Positions 1 to 7,787 of a stretch of DNA of 64,000 nucleotides are shown piece by piece. The notes below the pieces were generated by a model. That model was given only the letters and a program-made list of their open reading frames with translations. It searched no databases and was not told the origin of the DNA. The stretch comes from an uncultured Desulfobacter sp. (GTDB lineage: Bacteria > Desulfobacterota > Desulfobacteria > Desulfobacterales > Desulfobacteraceae). Positions within the stretch are counted from its first letter, which is position 1. Each line of letters starts with the position of its first letter. The translations under genes were made by a program, and so were the position numbers. The stretch is taken from assembly GCF_963665355.1 (NCBI RefSeq), contig NZ_OY762229.1, positions 5,208,001 to 5,272,000 of the forward strand. Direction: 5' to 3'.

Positions 1-309
1 GGGTACCAGGTTCACACTGAAACCAACGGCCATGCAGCCCTTGAGTATATCCAGAAACACCATAAACGCATTGACCTGGTTTTATCAGACATGACCATGC
101 CGAAGATGACCGGCCTTGAACTGGCCCAGCGATTGTCAGAGTTGCCGCTGAACATCCCCGTCATCATCATGACCGGTTACAGCCATGCTCTGTCGCCCAG
201 AAAAATCAACGAGGCAAAGATCAAGGCCATCATCACCAAACCTCTGCTCATGGAAAACCTCATGTCAACCATCAGAAACGTACTGGATCAGACCTCCGGG
301 CTCCTGTAA
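1..309 (+). CDS. Response regulator receiver domain, 3' end only
   Basis: The reading frame is open from the first base, so the gene starts outside the window. The visible 102 residues are the C-terminal two thirds of a CheY-like receiver. The phospho-acceptor Asp lies in LVLSDMTMPKMTG, followed by PVIIMTGYS (conserved Thr/Ser) and the Lys of IITKPL. The protein ends right after the receiver, so this is either a single-domain regulator or the last domain of a hybrid kinase. Hybrid kinases with a C-terminal receiver occur elsewhere in the window (18.8-20.5 kb), so the second option is attractive but unproven. Confidence 0.85.
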   Translation, partial: GYQVHTETNGHAALEYIQKHHKRIDLVLSDMTMPKMTGLELAQRLSELPLNIPVIIMTGYSHALSPRKINEAKIKAIITKPLLMENLMSTIRNVLDQTSGLL

Positions 310-418
310 CGCAGGATGTGGCTTGCTTTTCCAGCATTATTTGATTTCGGGCATCCAGCCAAGGTGCCGGAGACATTCAAACCGACCTGCCATCTTTTCT
401 ATGGTGCAAGGAGTATTG

Positions 419-538
419 CCCCCCCCCCCCAGGATGATCTGCCCAAGTGGTCCGGGCACAAAAATCATTCTAAATTGCTGTATGATCAGCTGTAAACTGT
501 TTCATCAATAAAACGACAAAAAAATTATTTTGGGGGGG
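419..538. repeat. Homopolymer C(12) and G(7) tracts in a gene-free stretch
   Basis: The 370 bases between the receiver gene and the first attC site hold no convincing gene. A run of 12 C (419-430) and a run of 7 G (532-538) stand out and could pair with each other across about 100 bases. Long C tracts can slip during replication, but there is no reading frame here for them to switch. A sequencing or assembly error in the tract is also possible. Confidence 0.5.
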
Positions 539-679
539 AAAGACTAGCTGAAGAAGTGTTCACCCGCTCATCCAAAATTCAGAAGACACAATAATAGAGT
601 AGTCAACGCACTGCATAGAAAAGTTCTCGGGATTCAATGATAGACATATCTGTCGCTCTGCTATACCTCAATTCTTTGC

Positions 680-742
680 ATTTAACGTGAAGTTGAGGGG
701 CGGCGCGCTTTTGCGCCGTCCCACTCGAACGGCGGGTTATGT
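680..742 (-). other. attC recombination site of cassette 2
   Basis: Read on the minus strand this 63-bp site starts with ACATAAC (R'') and ends with GTTAAAT (R', a perfect GTTRRRY core). Between them lies a strong imperfect hairpin: GTTcGAGtGGGaCGGCGC pairs with GCGCCG-CCC-CTC-AAC. The lower-case bases are unpaired and all sit on the same arm. Extrahelical bases on one arm are the hallmark that tells integron integrases which strand to use. The site lies directly downstream of the 744-1235 gene, as expected for a cassette. Confidence 0.85.
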
Positions 743-743
743 T

Positions 744-1235
744 TCATTTTGGAATTTCTTTTTTTGCTATTGATATTAACTTCGGAAGATAGTTATCAAC
801 TATCTCTCTAATCTCCCTGGATAGTATCAATGACCACTCTGCTCGACCTTGCTCAGAATACATGTCGGGCATGCTTTCTTCGTTTATTTGGAACCGAGTT
901 TGGCCCAGTTTAATATTTGCCTCTTCGAGCACCTTTTGAAACGCTTCTGATAGAAATAAACTTCCTATTGCGCTTCGCTTGGAGATGACTCGCAAAGGCT
1001 CATCAAAATTTACATTTACATCTATCGTTGGCTCACAGGAATAACATGCCCTCGTATATTCTGACCAGCCCCCCAGTTCCTCAAATGCCTCAATAATTTC
1101 TTTGTATATAGCCTTTCTTTCATCCCATAGTTTTTCTTTCTTGGACTTGTTTAAGGCCAAGAGTGAACCAAAATAAGCCGCTATAAAACCCACAGTAATG
1201 GGAGATAGATATTTGGATATTTCGTCAATTTCCAC
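744..1235 (-). CDS. Hypothetical membrane-anchored cassette protein
   Basis: This gene of 163 codons starts with GTG at 1235, preceded by AGGAG eight bases upstream. An N-terminal hydrophobic stretch (about residues 12-28, ITVGFIAAYFGSLLAL) is followed by a charged, mostly helical cytoplasmic-type region with no motif I recognise. The layout (one membrane helix, then a soluble helical domain) resembles many small proteins carried on integron cassettes. It is framed by attC sites on both sides and has no family assignment from the sequence. The reading frame is intact, so it is probably expressed if a promoter lies upstream in the array. Confidence 0.7.
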   Translation of the reverse strand: MEIDEISKYLSPITVGFIAAYFGSLLALNKSKKEKLWDERKAIYKEIIEAFEELGGWSEYTRACYSCEPTIDVNVNFDEPLRVISKRSAIGSLFLSEAFQKVLEEANIKLGQTRFQINEESMPDMYSEQGRAEWSLILSREIREIVDNYLPKLISIAKKEIPK

Positions 1236-1249
1236 TCAGTTCTCCTGAA

Positions 1250-1307
1250 GCATAACGCGGAACTGTGCGGCGCGGCCCTTTGCGCCCGCAACAGTGATTT
1301 GTTGGGC
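1250..1307 (-). other. attC recombination site of cassette 1
   Basis: This 58-bp minus-strand site starts with GCCCAAC and ends with GTTATGC. The arms ACTGTtGCGgGCGC and GCGC-CGC-ACAGT pair, with two extrahelical bases on one arm. R'' (GCCCAAC) is the exact complement of GTTGGGC at 2087-2093, where this cassette begins. That match is required because both halves come from one site in the circular cassette. R' (GTTATGC) likewise matches R'' of the next site (ACATAAC) in six of seven positions. Confidence 0.87.
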
Positions 1308-1314
1308 AAATTTT

Positions 1315-2073
1315 TCAGAACTTACCCTCAGCTATATACTTGAAGGGGTATTTCCCATTTAGCGCCGCTTTTATTTTATAGCGACCACTGGAATAAACTT
1401 CACAAAAGAACAGATCTTTCCCGCGCCCTTTGATCATGTAGCTCTTGTATCCAGATTCCTGAATAGGTTCACCATCTCCTGATAACTGAGATACTGGATA
1501 TCCAACAGCTTTTGACACCGCAGCCTTACAGGTTTCAAACTCCGCTGCTGAACTACTTCGCAATTGCTCTTGAGCAGCCAATGCGGCTTTGGGCGTGAGC
1601 GTCAATAGCCGCTCGTCAATTTTGGGACCTCGACTATAGGTGTATGAAATCTGATAGTCGCCCACCTCTATAGACGTGTTGGAATTTGTGAAAAAGATAG
1701 ATGTTAATTTCTTCTCCATTTTTGGGGCATAAAGCTTTGCAAAGACCTTTACGTATGCCTCCGCTACTATTTTGTCTGCATGCTTGCCATAACCTATATC
1801 AACGAACCAATCATTCCACATTAATTTTACATTCTTCACCTTATGATCATCTGCCGCTTCGTTGATAAAAAATTTTACCGTTTCGGCAGACCCGCCAATG
1901 CAACCATAAAGAGCCCCTAAACCCGAACTCGCTGGCGTTATTTTGGCCTTCGAGCAGTTTAATGCTTTGGTGGCGCGGTCAGCTTCTTCCTGAAAACTCA
2001 ACAACCCTCCAAATACACTTTGTGTGGAGCAGAAAAAGATTGCCAACGCAACGAATAATCCCGAACTTTTCAT
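1315..2073 (-). CDS. Hypothetical exported cassette protein
   Basis: A 252-residue protein with a clear signal peptide (MKSSGLFVALAIFFCSTQSVFG, cleavage near residue 22) and therefore probably periplasmic. The mature part has several cysteines (near residues 40, 58, 182 and 224) that could form disulfides. I recognise no domain. The ATG has a good GGAGGTG ribosome site. The gene occupies a cassette bounded by a GTTGGGC core on its 5' side and an attC on its 3' side, so it was very likely acquired by integron recombination. Confidence 0.75.
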   Translation of the reverse strand: MKSSGLFVALAIFFCSTQSVFGGLLSFQEEADRATKALNCSKAKITPASSGLGALYGCIGGSAETVKFFINEAADDHKVKNVKLMWNDWFVDIGYGKHADKIVAEAYVKVFAKLYAPKMEKKLTSIFFTNSNTSIEVGDYQISYTYSRGPKIDERLLTLTPKAALAAQEQLRSSSAAEFETCKAAVSKAVGYPVSQLSGDGEPIQESGYKSYMIKGRGKDLFFCEVYSSGRYKIKAALNGKYPFKYIAEGKF

Positions 2074-2086
2074 GACACCTCCAGTA

Positions 2087-2093
2087 GCCCAAC
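2087..2093 (-). other. Integron core site at the start of cassette 1
   Basis: GTTGGGC on the minus strand fits the GTTRRRY core and marks where the cassette array begins, 14 bases before the first start codon. The region upstream (2094-2180) could be an attI remnant. It has a GCAGATC/GATCTGC inverted pair and an AACATGA/TCATGTT hairpin, but it does not form a classical attC. No integrase gene lies next to it. Confidence 0.65.
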
Positions 2094-2604
2094 AATATGT
2101 TTAGCAGATCCGCATATCATTCAAGATTGATTATCTAACTGCATAACATGATTATTTTCATGTTAACCAGATCTGCATAATTCCTTTTTAAAATCACCAC
2201 TATTTGGAATGCTTAAACATTCCTGTCAAAAATTGCAATAATCAATTAAATGCTCCTGTATAACGTCCCTTTATTCTTGGCCGGAAGACCGTTGACTTAT
2301 GGTATTATGTGTCGTCAACAGGCCTGTCAATAAAGGCATTAACTTCTTTTTCTAGTGCTCAGGCCACTCACGATCTGGAGGGTGAGCTTTAGTGTTGGAA
2401 ATGCTCTGGAGTAACATGGAAAGTCTGTGCCAGGGTCCTGTCTGAAAGGTGGTGCGGGCAGATAAGCAGTCCTCATCTAACGTATCCAAATAAACGGTTT
2501 ATCCGTCTTTATTTGGCTTGTTGTAGTTAAATGAATTATGTTTATCCAGAAGCCCTTTTCCAGCGTCCAGCCGGCCAATAAAATCCGCCAGGCCCTTGCC
2601 CCGG
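2094..2604. other. Gene-free stretch beside the cassette array
   Basis: These 511 bases have no supported reading frame. They hold two hairpins near 2101-2180, a GTTGAC/GTCAAC inverted pair around 2291-2320, and a strong hairpin at 2486-2516 listed separately. An integron integrase would be expected here, divergent from the array, but no fragment of one could be recognised. Confidence 0.5.
2486..2516 (-). terminator. Terminator-like hairpin after yaeQ
   Basis: CCAAATAAA-CGG pairs with CCG-(TC)-TTTATTTGG around a five-base loop, about 90 bases beyond the yaeQ stop codon. There is no strong T run after it on either strand, so termination is plausible but not certain. Confidence 0.4.
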
Positions 2605-3141
2605 CTAATTCGCCTTAAGGGGTTTCCAGGAAATTTCGCACGCCCCGGTATCCCCGGAAACATAAACGACACCGTCTGAAACCGTTACGGAAAGGTCCAT
2701 TGTCCTGTTGGTCAATCCAGCCAGTTCCTGTATGCCTTTCCATTGGAGCTGGAAGACCTCCGCACTTAACCCCTGGAATTTTCCCCCTTCTTTCTCCCAC
2801 CAACTGTCGGACTTGAGATTAAAGGAATATACCCGCACCGCAGAAGAAAGCCGTCCGGCTTTTTTTATCCGGTCAAAAGAAGGTTCTCCTACATCAACCC
2901 AGAGGGCAATCCTGCCATCCAGGGTTTTCTCCCAGATATCCGGCTCCTCCACAGTGGAAAGCCCCCGGGTCATGGTCAGGGCTTCAGTGGCATTCATGCA
3001 GAATGCGATCACTCTTGCCATCATGCGCTCAACAGATTCAGAAGGGTGCTGGGCAAGGGTGAGGTTCAGGGTATCGTAAACATTCCGGTCCACATCGGCC
3101 AAGGTGATATTTGCTTTAAAAATGGTGGGTTTAAGGGCCAC
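2605..3141 (-). CDS. yaeQ: YaeQ family protein
   Basis: A 178-residue protein of normal YaeQ length, recognised by its opening (MALKPTIFKANITLADVDRN), the central ESVERMMARVIAFC, and the EPDIW...GRIALWVDVGEPS block. YaeQ proteins have a PD-(D/E)XK nuclease-like fold. The name goes back to a reported link with RfaH-type transcript elongation, but the true biochemical role is not settled. The gene stands alone, with an intergenic hairpin downstream and no operon partner. Confidence 0.9.
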   Translation of the reverse strand: MALKPTIFKANITLADVDRNVYDTLNLTLAQHPSESVERMMARVIAFCMNATEALTMTRGLSTVEEPDIWEKTLDGRIALWVDVGEPSFDRIKKAGRLSSAVRVYSFNLKSDSWWEKEGGKFQGLSAEVFQLQWKGIQELAGLTNRTMDLSVTVSDGVVYVSGDTGACEISWKPLKAN

Positions 3142-3447
3142 TTGATTATCCTATGGGTTAAAAGCCTATCAATAAAATGTAAATTTTGTTGATAGCACCC
3201 TTAACCGAATCCATATTCCCCTGTCAAGCAGAGCTTTATCTCCAGTCTCACCTGGCCCCGGATAAAATTCCCCCGAGCAAAAAGTATCCACGGTTTATAA
3301 AATGACATGGGAATGCCGGCACGCCCTCTCCTGAGAATTGGGGGATGATCATAACATGGGCCACTCATAAGAAAACCCGATTCAGGTCACTACCAACCGA
3401 TTGTAATTCCAGCGTTATTTTTTATGTTCTGAAAAGATGAGCACAAA
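3142..3447. other. Intergenic stretch upstream of yaeQ, nothing recognised
   Basis: About 306 bases between the divergent yaeQ and the small gene at 3448. Promoters for both are expected here, but no clear -35/-10 pair or operator could be picked out by eye. Confidence 0.4.
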
Positions 3448-3666
3448 GTGGCCGAAGTTATGATCAAGCCCAAAATTCGAAACATCGACATGGTTTTACA
3501 AATGATGTTTCGCCAGCAGAATTTGAGAGAAAGTGTCTACAACATTGATGGCGATTCACCTCTTCATGAAATATCCAGGCTAAATGACGGATCAGTCGGA
3601 GTAAAATTATTCCATTCTCCCATTGACAAAAAGGAGGTTCCTGTTTTAACTGATTGCACGATCTAA
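3448..3666 (+). CDS. Small hypothetical protein
   Basis: An open frame of 72 codons from GTG (an in-frame ATG follows at 3460). It encodes an acidic-to-neutral soluble peptide with no motif I know. It ends 23 bases before the repeat-containing secreted protein on the same strand, so the two may share a transcript. No strong ribosome site is visible. It could be a short real gene or a chance frame. Confidence 0.4.
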   Translation: MAEVMIKPKIRNIDMVLQMMFRQQNLRESVYNIDGDSPLHEISRLNDGSVGVKLFHSPIDKKEVPVLTDCTI

Positions 3667-3689
3667 CCCGATAATTTCAGGAGAAAAAA

Positions 3690-4757
3690 GTGAAATTTAA
3701 CTTTGAAAAACTGATTGTCCCGACTCTGTGTTTGATCCTCTTATCTTTTGGCTTTTTTGTGCCTTGTGCGGTTGCCACGGTTGAAGGCGTTTATAAAACT
3801 GATTTTGGCCAAATGGCCTTACAACAAACAGGCAACAAGGTGTCCGGAACCTACAATTACAAAGGCGGCAGGATTAACGGCATCCTGAATGGAAACAGGC
3901 TTGTGGGAACCTGGACCCAGACCAACGGCAAAGGCATGTTTGAATTTGTCTTCCCCTATGATTTTTCGTCGTTTACCGGAAAATGGAGTTATAACACTGA
4001 CCCGCCCAAGGGTAAGTGGAATGGAACACGGATCGGGTCTGTCTCCTCAGGAACGCCTGCCCCCGTCAAATCAACACCTGTGCCCAAGAGCACCGATTCC
4101 AATATTTCCGGAAACGGTCTGATTGAAGGGGTTTATGATACCGATTTCAGTCAGATGTCACTGCACCAGAACGGAAACCGGGTCACGGGCACATACAACT
4201 ACAAAGGCGGGAAAATCGACGCCGTCCTGCAGGGAAACAAACTTGTGGGCACCTGGACCCAGACCAATGCCAAAGGCCGGTTCGAATTTGTTTTTTCAAA
4301 TGGTTTTTCATCATTTAAGGGAAAATGGAGCTATAACAACGACCCGCCCAAAAGCAAATGGGATGGCCGTAAAATCGGTACCGATTCAACCGCCCGACCG
4401 ACAGGTATCACAACGGTGGAGACATCTGCCAGGCCCGTTGATGTGGCCGGCAGCTGGTACGGTAGTAAAAACCAGCGGGGACGACTAAATTTCTGGCAGA
4501 ATGGCAACCAGTTCAGTGTGATCATGTGCTGGCCGGATGAATCTGATCATTGGAAAACTTACAAAGGCGATGGTGAGTTTGACGGCAGATTAATGAAAAT
4601 TAAAATTTATAAATCAAACACAGATGGTCGGTTAGTTGAATCAGATTATATCTATTATCTGACTATTTCCGACAAAAACGATGAACTCACCGGTTACTAT
4701 ACCCACAAGGGGGAAAAAATGGACCGGCCGAACTTTCATTATTATCGGGTAAAATAA
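3690..4757 (+). CDS. Exported tandem-repeat beta-barrel-like protein
   Basis: A 355-residue protein starting at GTG with a CAGGAG site eight bases upstream. A signal peptide covers about residues 1-30. Two nearly identical repeats of about 85 residues follow (residues 32-118 and 144-230). Each has the pattern G-x-Y-x-T-DF-x-QM, GTYNYKGG, LVGTWTQTN, FEFVF, GKWSYN and DPPK. Pro/Thr-rich linkers separate them. A third, diverged unit (about 248-355) begins DVAGSWYGSKNQRG. The alternating pattern suggests a small lipocalin-like barrel, but no ligand can be named. The high repeat identity points to recent internal duplication. Confidence 0.75.
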   Translation: MKFNFEKLIVPTLCLILLSFGFFVPCAVATVEGVYKTDFGQMALQQTGNKVSGTYNYKGGRINGILNGNRLVGTWTQTNGKGMFEFVFPYDFSSFTGKWSYNTDPPKGKWNGTRIGSVSSGTPAPVKSTPVPKSTDSNISGNGLIEGVYDTDFSQMSLHQNGNRVTGTYNYKGGKIDAVLQGNKLVGTWTQTNAKGRFEFVFSNGFSSFKGKWSYNNDPPKSKWDGRKIGTDSTARPTGITTVETSARPVDVAGSWYGSKNQRGRLNFWQNGNQFSVIMCWPDESDHWKTYKGDGEFDGRLMKIKIYKSNTDGRLVESDYIYYLTISDKNDELTGYYTHKGEKMDRPNFHYYRVK

Positions 4758-4994
4758 GCGGGGTCTGCCCTTCTCTAAATCTTTGCAGACCAATCCAAGT
4801 GTTTGTATTTTCAGGAAATTTTTTCCCAAAATAGCAGTTCTGAACGTTTAGGTTGCACTTTTCGGCATCAAAAACAGCTGGGTGAAAACGTTAACTTAAG
4901 ACGAATTTTATTAATATTCAACACTCCGAGATTCCTTGTTTTTCAGGATTTTTAATTCGGGGAATAAGCGACACGTCTATTTAAGGACTTCCAA

Positions 4995-5017
4995 GCCAAT
5001 TTTGAAACGGAATTGGC
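4995..5017 (+). terminator. Small hairpin with following T-rich stretch
   Basis: GCCAATT and AATTGGC flank a nine-base loop and are followed by TACTTTTG. It lies in the 308-base gap between the repeat protein and the TPR gene and may end the upstream transcript. Nothing else was recognised in that gap. Confidence 0.35.
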
Positions 5018-5065
5018 TACTTTTGTTATTGCTGACTTGAATCGGAAATCAGGAAGACCAATGTT

Positions 5066-5785
5066 TTGGAAGCAGAAATGGGGCATGTCCCTATTCCCAT
5101 TGATATGACGGCAGAACAATATATTGAAACCAAGATATTGCATTATCGGTATATTAGATATTGGGTTATTGCTGGTGTTGTCGTTCTCTTATGTGCGATT
5201 GCCGCTTGGACGTATATAGAAAAAGCAAAAACTGATACCGTAAATGCCCAGAACGTAAATCGGATCGAAGGACACATTACCAATGAAATAAATCGAGCGG
5301 TCGATTTGTTAAAAAATCCGTCAGGCGAACAGGTATTATGTGAATTAGAAAGGCAGTCTGATATAACTAAAAAAATGGCGTTTATGGCCTATGAGGATGG
5401 CAATAAAGCGTATCAAAATAATTTTTTTAGTCTTGCAATTGAACATTTTCAAAAAGCGCTTGATCTTATGAAGATACCATCCTTTTATTTTGCCTTGGGT
5501 AACAGCTACTATGTGACGAGCAATTATGGCGCAGCAATGGTTAATTATAATGCCGCTCTTTCACTCTATGAAAAGGACTTTGATTGCAAGAGATCTGAAC
5601 GCCGAAAATTTGAGGCCAACACTTTAGGCAACATCGGTCTAATTTACAGCGCCAAGGGCGATCTGGACAACGCCCTCAAATACCTTCAGAACTCAAAAGC
5701 ACTATTCGTTTATATTGGTGCATCCGACCAAATCAAAATAGTCAAACGCGCAATAGATAAAATTCAATCTAAAACTGATGGATAA
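5066..5785 (+). CDS. Membrane-anchored TPR protein
   Basis: Up to 239 residues. One transmembrane helix (about residues 32-50, YWVIAGVVVLLCAIAAW) follows a short cytoplasmic tail. A linker helix and at least two TPR units come next: GNKAYQNNFFSLAIEHFQKA near 111-130, and NTLGNIGLIYSAKGDLDNAL near 188-207. TPRs mediate protein-protein contacts; no partner is evident from neighbours. The start is uncertain: TTG at 5066 has AGGAAG about ten bases upstream, while in-frame ATGs occur at 5078 and 5105. AT content is higher than in the flanking kinase region. Confidence 0.65.
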   Translation: MEAEMGHVPIPIDMTAEQYIETKILHYRYIRYWVIAGVVVLLCAIAAWTYIEKAKTDTVNAQNVNRIEGHITNEINRAVDLLKNPSGEQVLCELERQSDITKKMAFMAYEDGNKAYQNNFFSLAIEHFQKALDLMKIPSFYFALGNSYYVTSNYGAAMVNYNAALSLYEKDFDCKRSERRKFEANTLGNIGLIYSAKGDLDNALKYLQNSKALFVYIGASDQIKIVKRAIDKIQSKTDG

Positions 5786-5831
5786 ATGTTCAGACCAGCA
5801 TCTCTATAAAACTTAACAACTCTTTACTCTT

Positions 5832-6032
5832 TCAACATCCGTTTAATATAACAAAAACTTGACCAAGCACTAATGGTATAAGTCCCCAGATTTCCAGCCA
5901 CGGATCGAATACCACATATTGTGGTCCGATATATGAAGCTCTCGGCCATCCCGCTTTATCAATGCCATCCGAACAGCCTTGGTACGGGATCAGCCTGCCG
6001 GGTGTTGGGTGGTCTATCCCGATTATTCTCAT
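5832..6032 (-). CDS. Small hypothetical protein with one membrane helix
   Basis: The 66-residue frame overlaps the end of the GNAT gene by four bases (ATGA), typical of translational coupling. Its C-terminus (WGLIPLVLGQVFVIL) could be a membrane helix. No family is recognised. The coupling is the main support for its being real. Confidence 0.35.
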   Translation of the reverse strand: MRIIGIDHPTPGRLIPYQGCSDGIDKAGWPRASYIGPQYVVFDPWLEIWGLIPLVLGQVFVILNGC

Positions 6033-6499
6033 ATAATTTCCGTTTCATTCAACTGCATTATTACAGTTGGAATTCCAGCAGGATTTAATCCACCATCCTT
6101 AATATCCTTAAAGCCAAGCTCCATATATAATTTTCTTGCAGCCTTCCCTTCTGGAACTGAGTCATTAAAGGTTTGAACATTTATTTTTTCTTTGGTATTC
6201 AGGCTGTTAATAGCAAATTCAATGAGTTTTCGGCCATATCCATTTCTTTGATACCGTTGTGAGACTGCGAGCCATAAGATTTCATTTGAATCTTTAGAAA
6301 TCACAACTCCGGCAATCAATTTTTTATTGGTTCCATCGGATTCTGTACGAATACAAAAGGCCGTATTTAAAGATATTGCTTGCTTTAAAGCTTCCTGGAA
6401 ACCTGACTCATCCGCCATCGGCCCGAAAAGCGGTTCTACTTCTCTTGATAGTGACAGCCAATCATCAAAATCAGATATTTTTGAATAAACAATTTCCAT
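6029..6499 (-). CDS. GNAT-family N-acetyltransferase
   Basis: About 156 residues from the internal Met that begins MEIVYSKISDF. That start has AAAGG about ten bases upstream and fits the family better than a start 13 codons earlier. The acetyl-CoA binding motif A is clear: ILWLAVSQRYQRNGYGRKLI (QRYQRNGYG fits Q/RxxGxG/A). A typical C-terminal AARKLYMELGFK follows. GNAT enzymes move an acetyl group from acetyl-CoA to an amine; the substrate cannot be read from the sequence. It may form a two-gene unit with the small ORF overlapping its end. Confidence 0.85.
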   Translation of the reverse strand: MEIVYSKISDFDDWLSLSREVEPLFGPMADESGFQEALKQAISLNTAFCIRTESDGTNKKLIAGVVISKDSNEILWLAVSQRYQRNGYGRKLIEFAINSLNTKEKINVQTFNDSVPEGKAARKLYMELGFKDIKDGGLNPAGIPTVIMQLNETEII

Positions 6500-6792
6500 G
6501 TCCGTATTACCTTTTGCGTTTGTTTGGAAGCACAACAAGTAATTATGTAGTTTTTTTCTCTTAACGTCCGAGCTTCTAATGTCATCCCGTTAGAAAAAAA
6601 GGGCAATATTCAAATAACAGCCAAGAAACCGGATGTAAATAGAAAGCTTGAATGAACCCATTGAGAAAAACAAAACCAAGCATAATGGTATTTTATGTGG
6701 GGAAACTCGTTCCTCCCAGTACCCCCACCACTACCAGAAGCATTGTTCACCAAACCAAAAATTCGTCCAGCCATTACTTGCCCGACTAAAGC

Positions 6793-7032
6793 TCACCCCA
6801 GTGCCTTCAGCAAAGGATCATCGTTTCTCAACACAGTACAGGTTTCAGTTTCCTGGTCAAAAACAATAACTGCTTTGCCGGACCTGAGATGGGCCAGCAC
6901 CTGGGCAATCTTGGTGCCCAAAGGCACTTCAACCTCACCATAGTCCGTACCATCCCTGGTTACAAATTCCTCAATGACACCGTGGAGAGCTTCCGGGCTC
7001 AATTGATCATAAGGGATTTTAATAGCTTTCAA
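6793..7032 (-). CDS. yheU: YheU family (UPF0270) protein
   Basis: A 79-residue protein matching YheU in length and pattern: IPYDQLSPEALHGVIEEFV, the signature TRDGTDYGEVEVPL, and SGKAVIVFDQETET. The cellular role of the family is unknown. The start is a TTG at 7032, chosen because the family begins right before the I-P-x-x-x-L motif. It overlaps the end of a decayed DUF3820 gene by 14 bases, suggesting the two once formed a coupled operon. Confidence 0.85.
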   Translation of the reverse strand: MKAIKIPYDQLSPEALHGVIEEFVTRDGTDYGEVEVPLGTKIAQVLAHLRSGKAVIVFDQETETCTVLRNDDPLLKALG

Positions 7033-7190
7033 TTTTCAGGTATCCGGCCAGAAGGTACCGATGACTGATCAATGCCAAGCCGTTGAGCTTGATTTCATAG
7101 ACGGTCAGCAGCAGTCTGCCCAATTTACCCTCGGGCAAGCCTTTGCGGGAAAACCAGACAAGATAGGGTTCAGGTAAGTCCACAAGACGC
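7019..7190 (-). pseudogene. DUF3820 gene fragment lacking its N-terminus
   Basis: The minus strand encodes RLVDLPEPYLVWFSRKG and GKLGRLLLTVYEIKLNGL, the core of DUF3820 proteins (normally starting M-x-FGKYKG). The FGKY start is gone: an in-frame stop lies just upstream and no start codon with a ribosome site precedes the conserved part. Upstream it runs straight into an IHF-like fragment in another frame, so a deletion probably joined the two. The 3' end overlaps yheU. Confidence 0.7.
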
Positions 7191-7203
7191 AAACCTTCAG
7201 CAA

Positions 7204-7318
7204 CAGGGTAGATTTTATGATTTCAAGAAGCTCTTCTAACACGTCTTTTGCTTCGGTTGGATTACAATAAATTTTCTCTGCAATTCGTTCAACAATATCA
7301 TTTTTTTGTCAGTGCCAC
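7204..7318 (-). pseudogene. IHF/HU subunit gene fragment, frameshifted
   Basis: From a GTG at 7318 (AAGG upstream) the minus strand reads M-A-L-T-K, then after a frame slip in a run of seven A (7301-7307) DIVERIAEKI, CNPTEAKDVLEELLEIIKSTL. This is the N-terminal dimerisation helix region of an IHF alpha or HU subunit. The DNA-binding arm that should follow is absent. One extra A explains the frameshift, and the missing C-terminal half shows it is a remnant. Confidence 0.7.
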
Positions 7319-7337
7319 AATAATATCCTTCCATTAT

Positions 7338-7391
7338 AACAGCCATGAGCTGACCTGACATATCAGTTGCCAGGCTCAGTCCACAACAAAG
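7338..7391 (+). repeat. Dispersed palindromic element, copy A
   Basis: A 54-bp unit that begins AACAGCCATG and ends CAACAAAG, shared with copies at 13896 and 42969. Its centre forms a hairpin: CTGACCTG pairs with CAGG-c-TCAG around a 13-base loop. This copy sits in the decayed region between yheU and the sensor kinase. Confidence 0.7.
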
Positions 7392-7510
7392 TTTGAAAGA
7401 TCTGAGTGAGTTACCCGGTCTTTCATATAAAAAAAACGCCTTTCACACCTTTTGAGAATGGTTGGATTTTATGCTGTTCAAATGTGTTCATAACTACGAT
7501 CATATTATAA

Positions 7511-7669
7511 AGCAGGGCGTTGGAACTACCTGAAACAGATGACCACCACGCACAATCCAGTGCCGGTGGCATGACCGGAAAAATGGGAATGCGCCCGGTC
7601 AACCCCTCACCCAATTACGGGGTGGATCTGATCCGCTATGCCCTGCATTTAGGGACTCTCAAAAAATGA
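7511..7669 (+). pseudogene. Possible 3' end of a lost gene
   Basis: An open frame without a usable start reads into GMRPVNPSPNYGVDLIRYAL and ends LHLGTLKK-stop. It looks protein-like in composition, but I cannot name a family. The stretch 7319-7787 otherwise holds only repeat copy A and presumably the promoter of the kinase gene. Confidence 0.3.
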
Positions 7670-7787
7670 CTTTTTTCAATTTCACGTTAATAAGTTATTT
7701 GACGCCTTTCTTCAGTTCAGATACATACTACAACAAGTATTAAAAAAATTTATAGAATGCTTAAAACAAACCCATACAAAGCATATA

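Noticed and set aside
5770-6600. Possible third integron cassette around the GNAT gene
   Set aside because: GTT-type core matches exist on both sides, but there is no hairpin with extrahelical bases. The sites do not satisfy attC structure.
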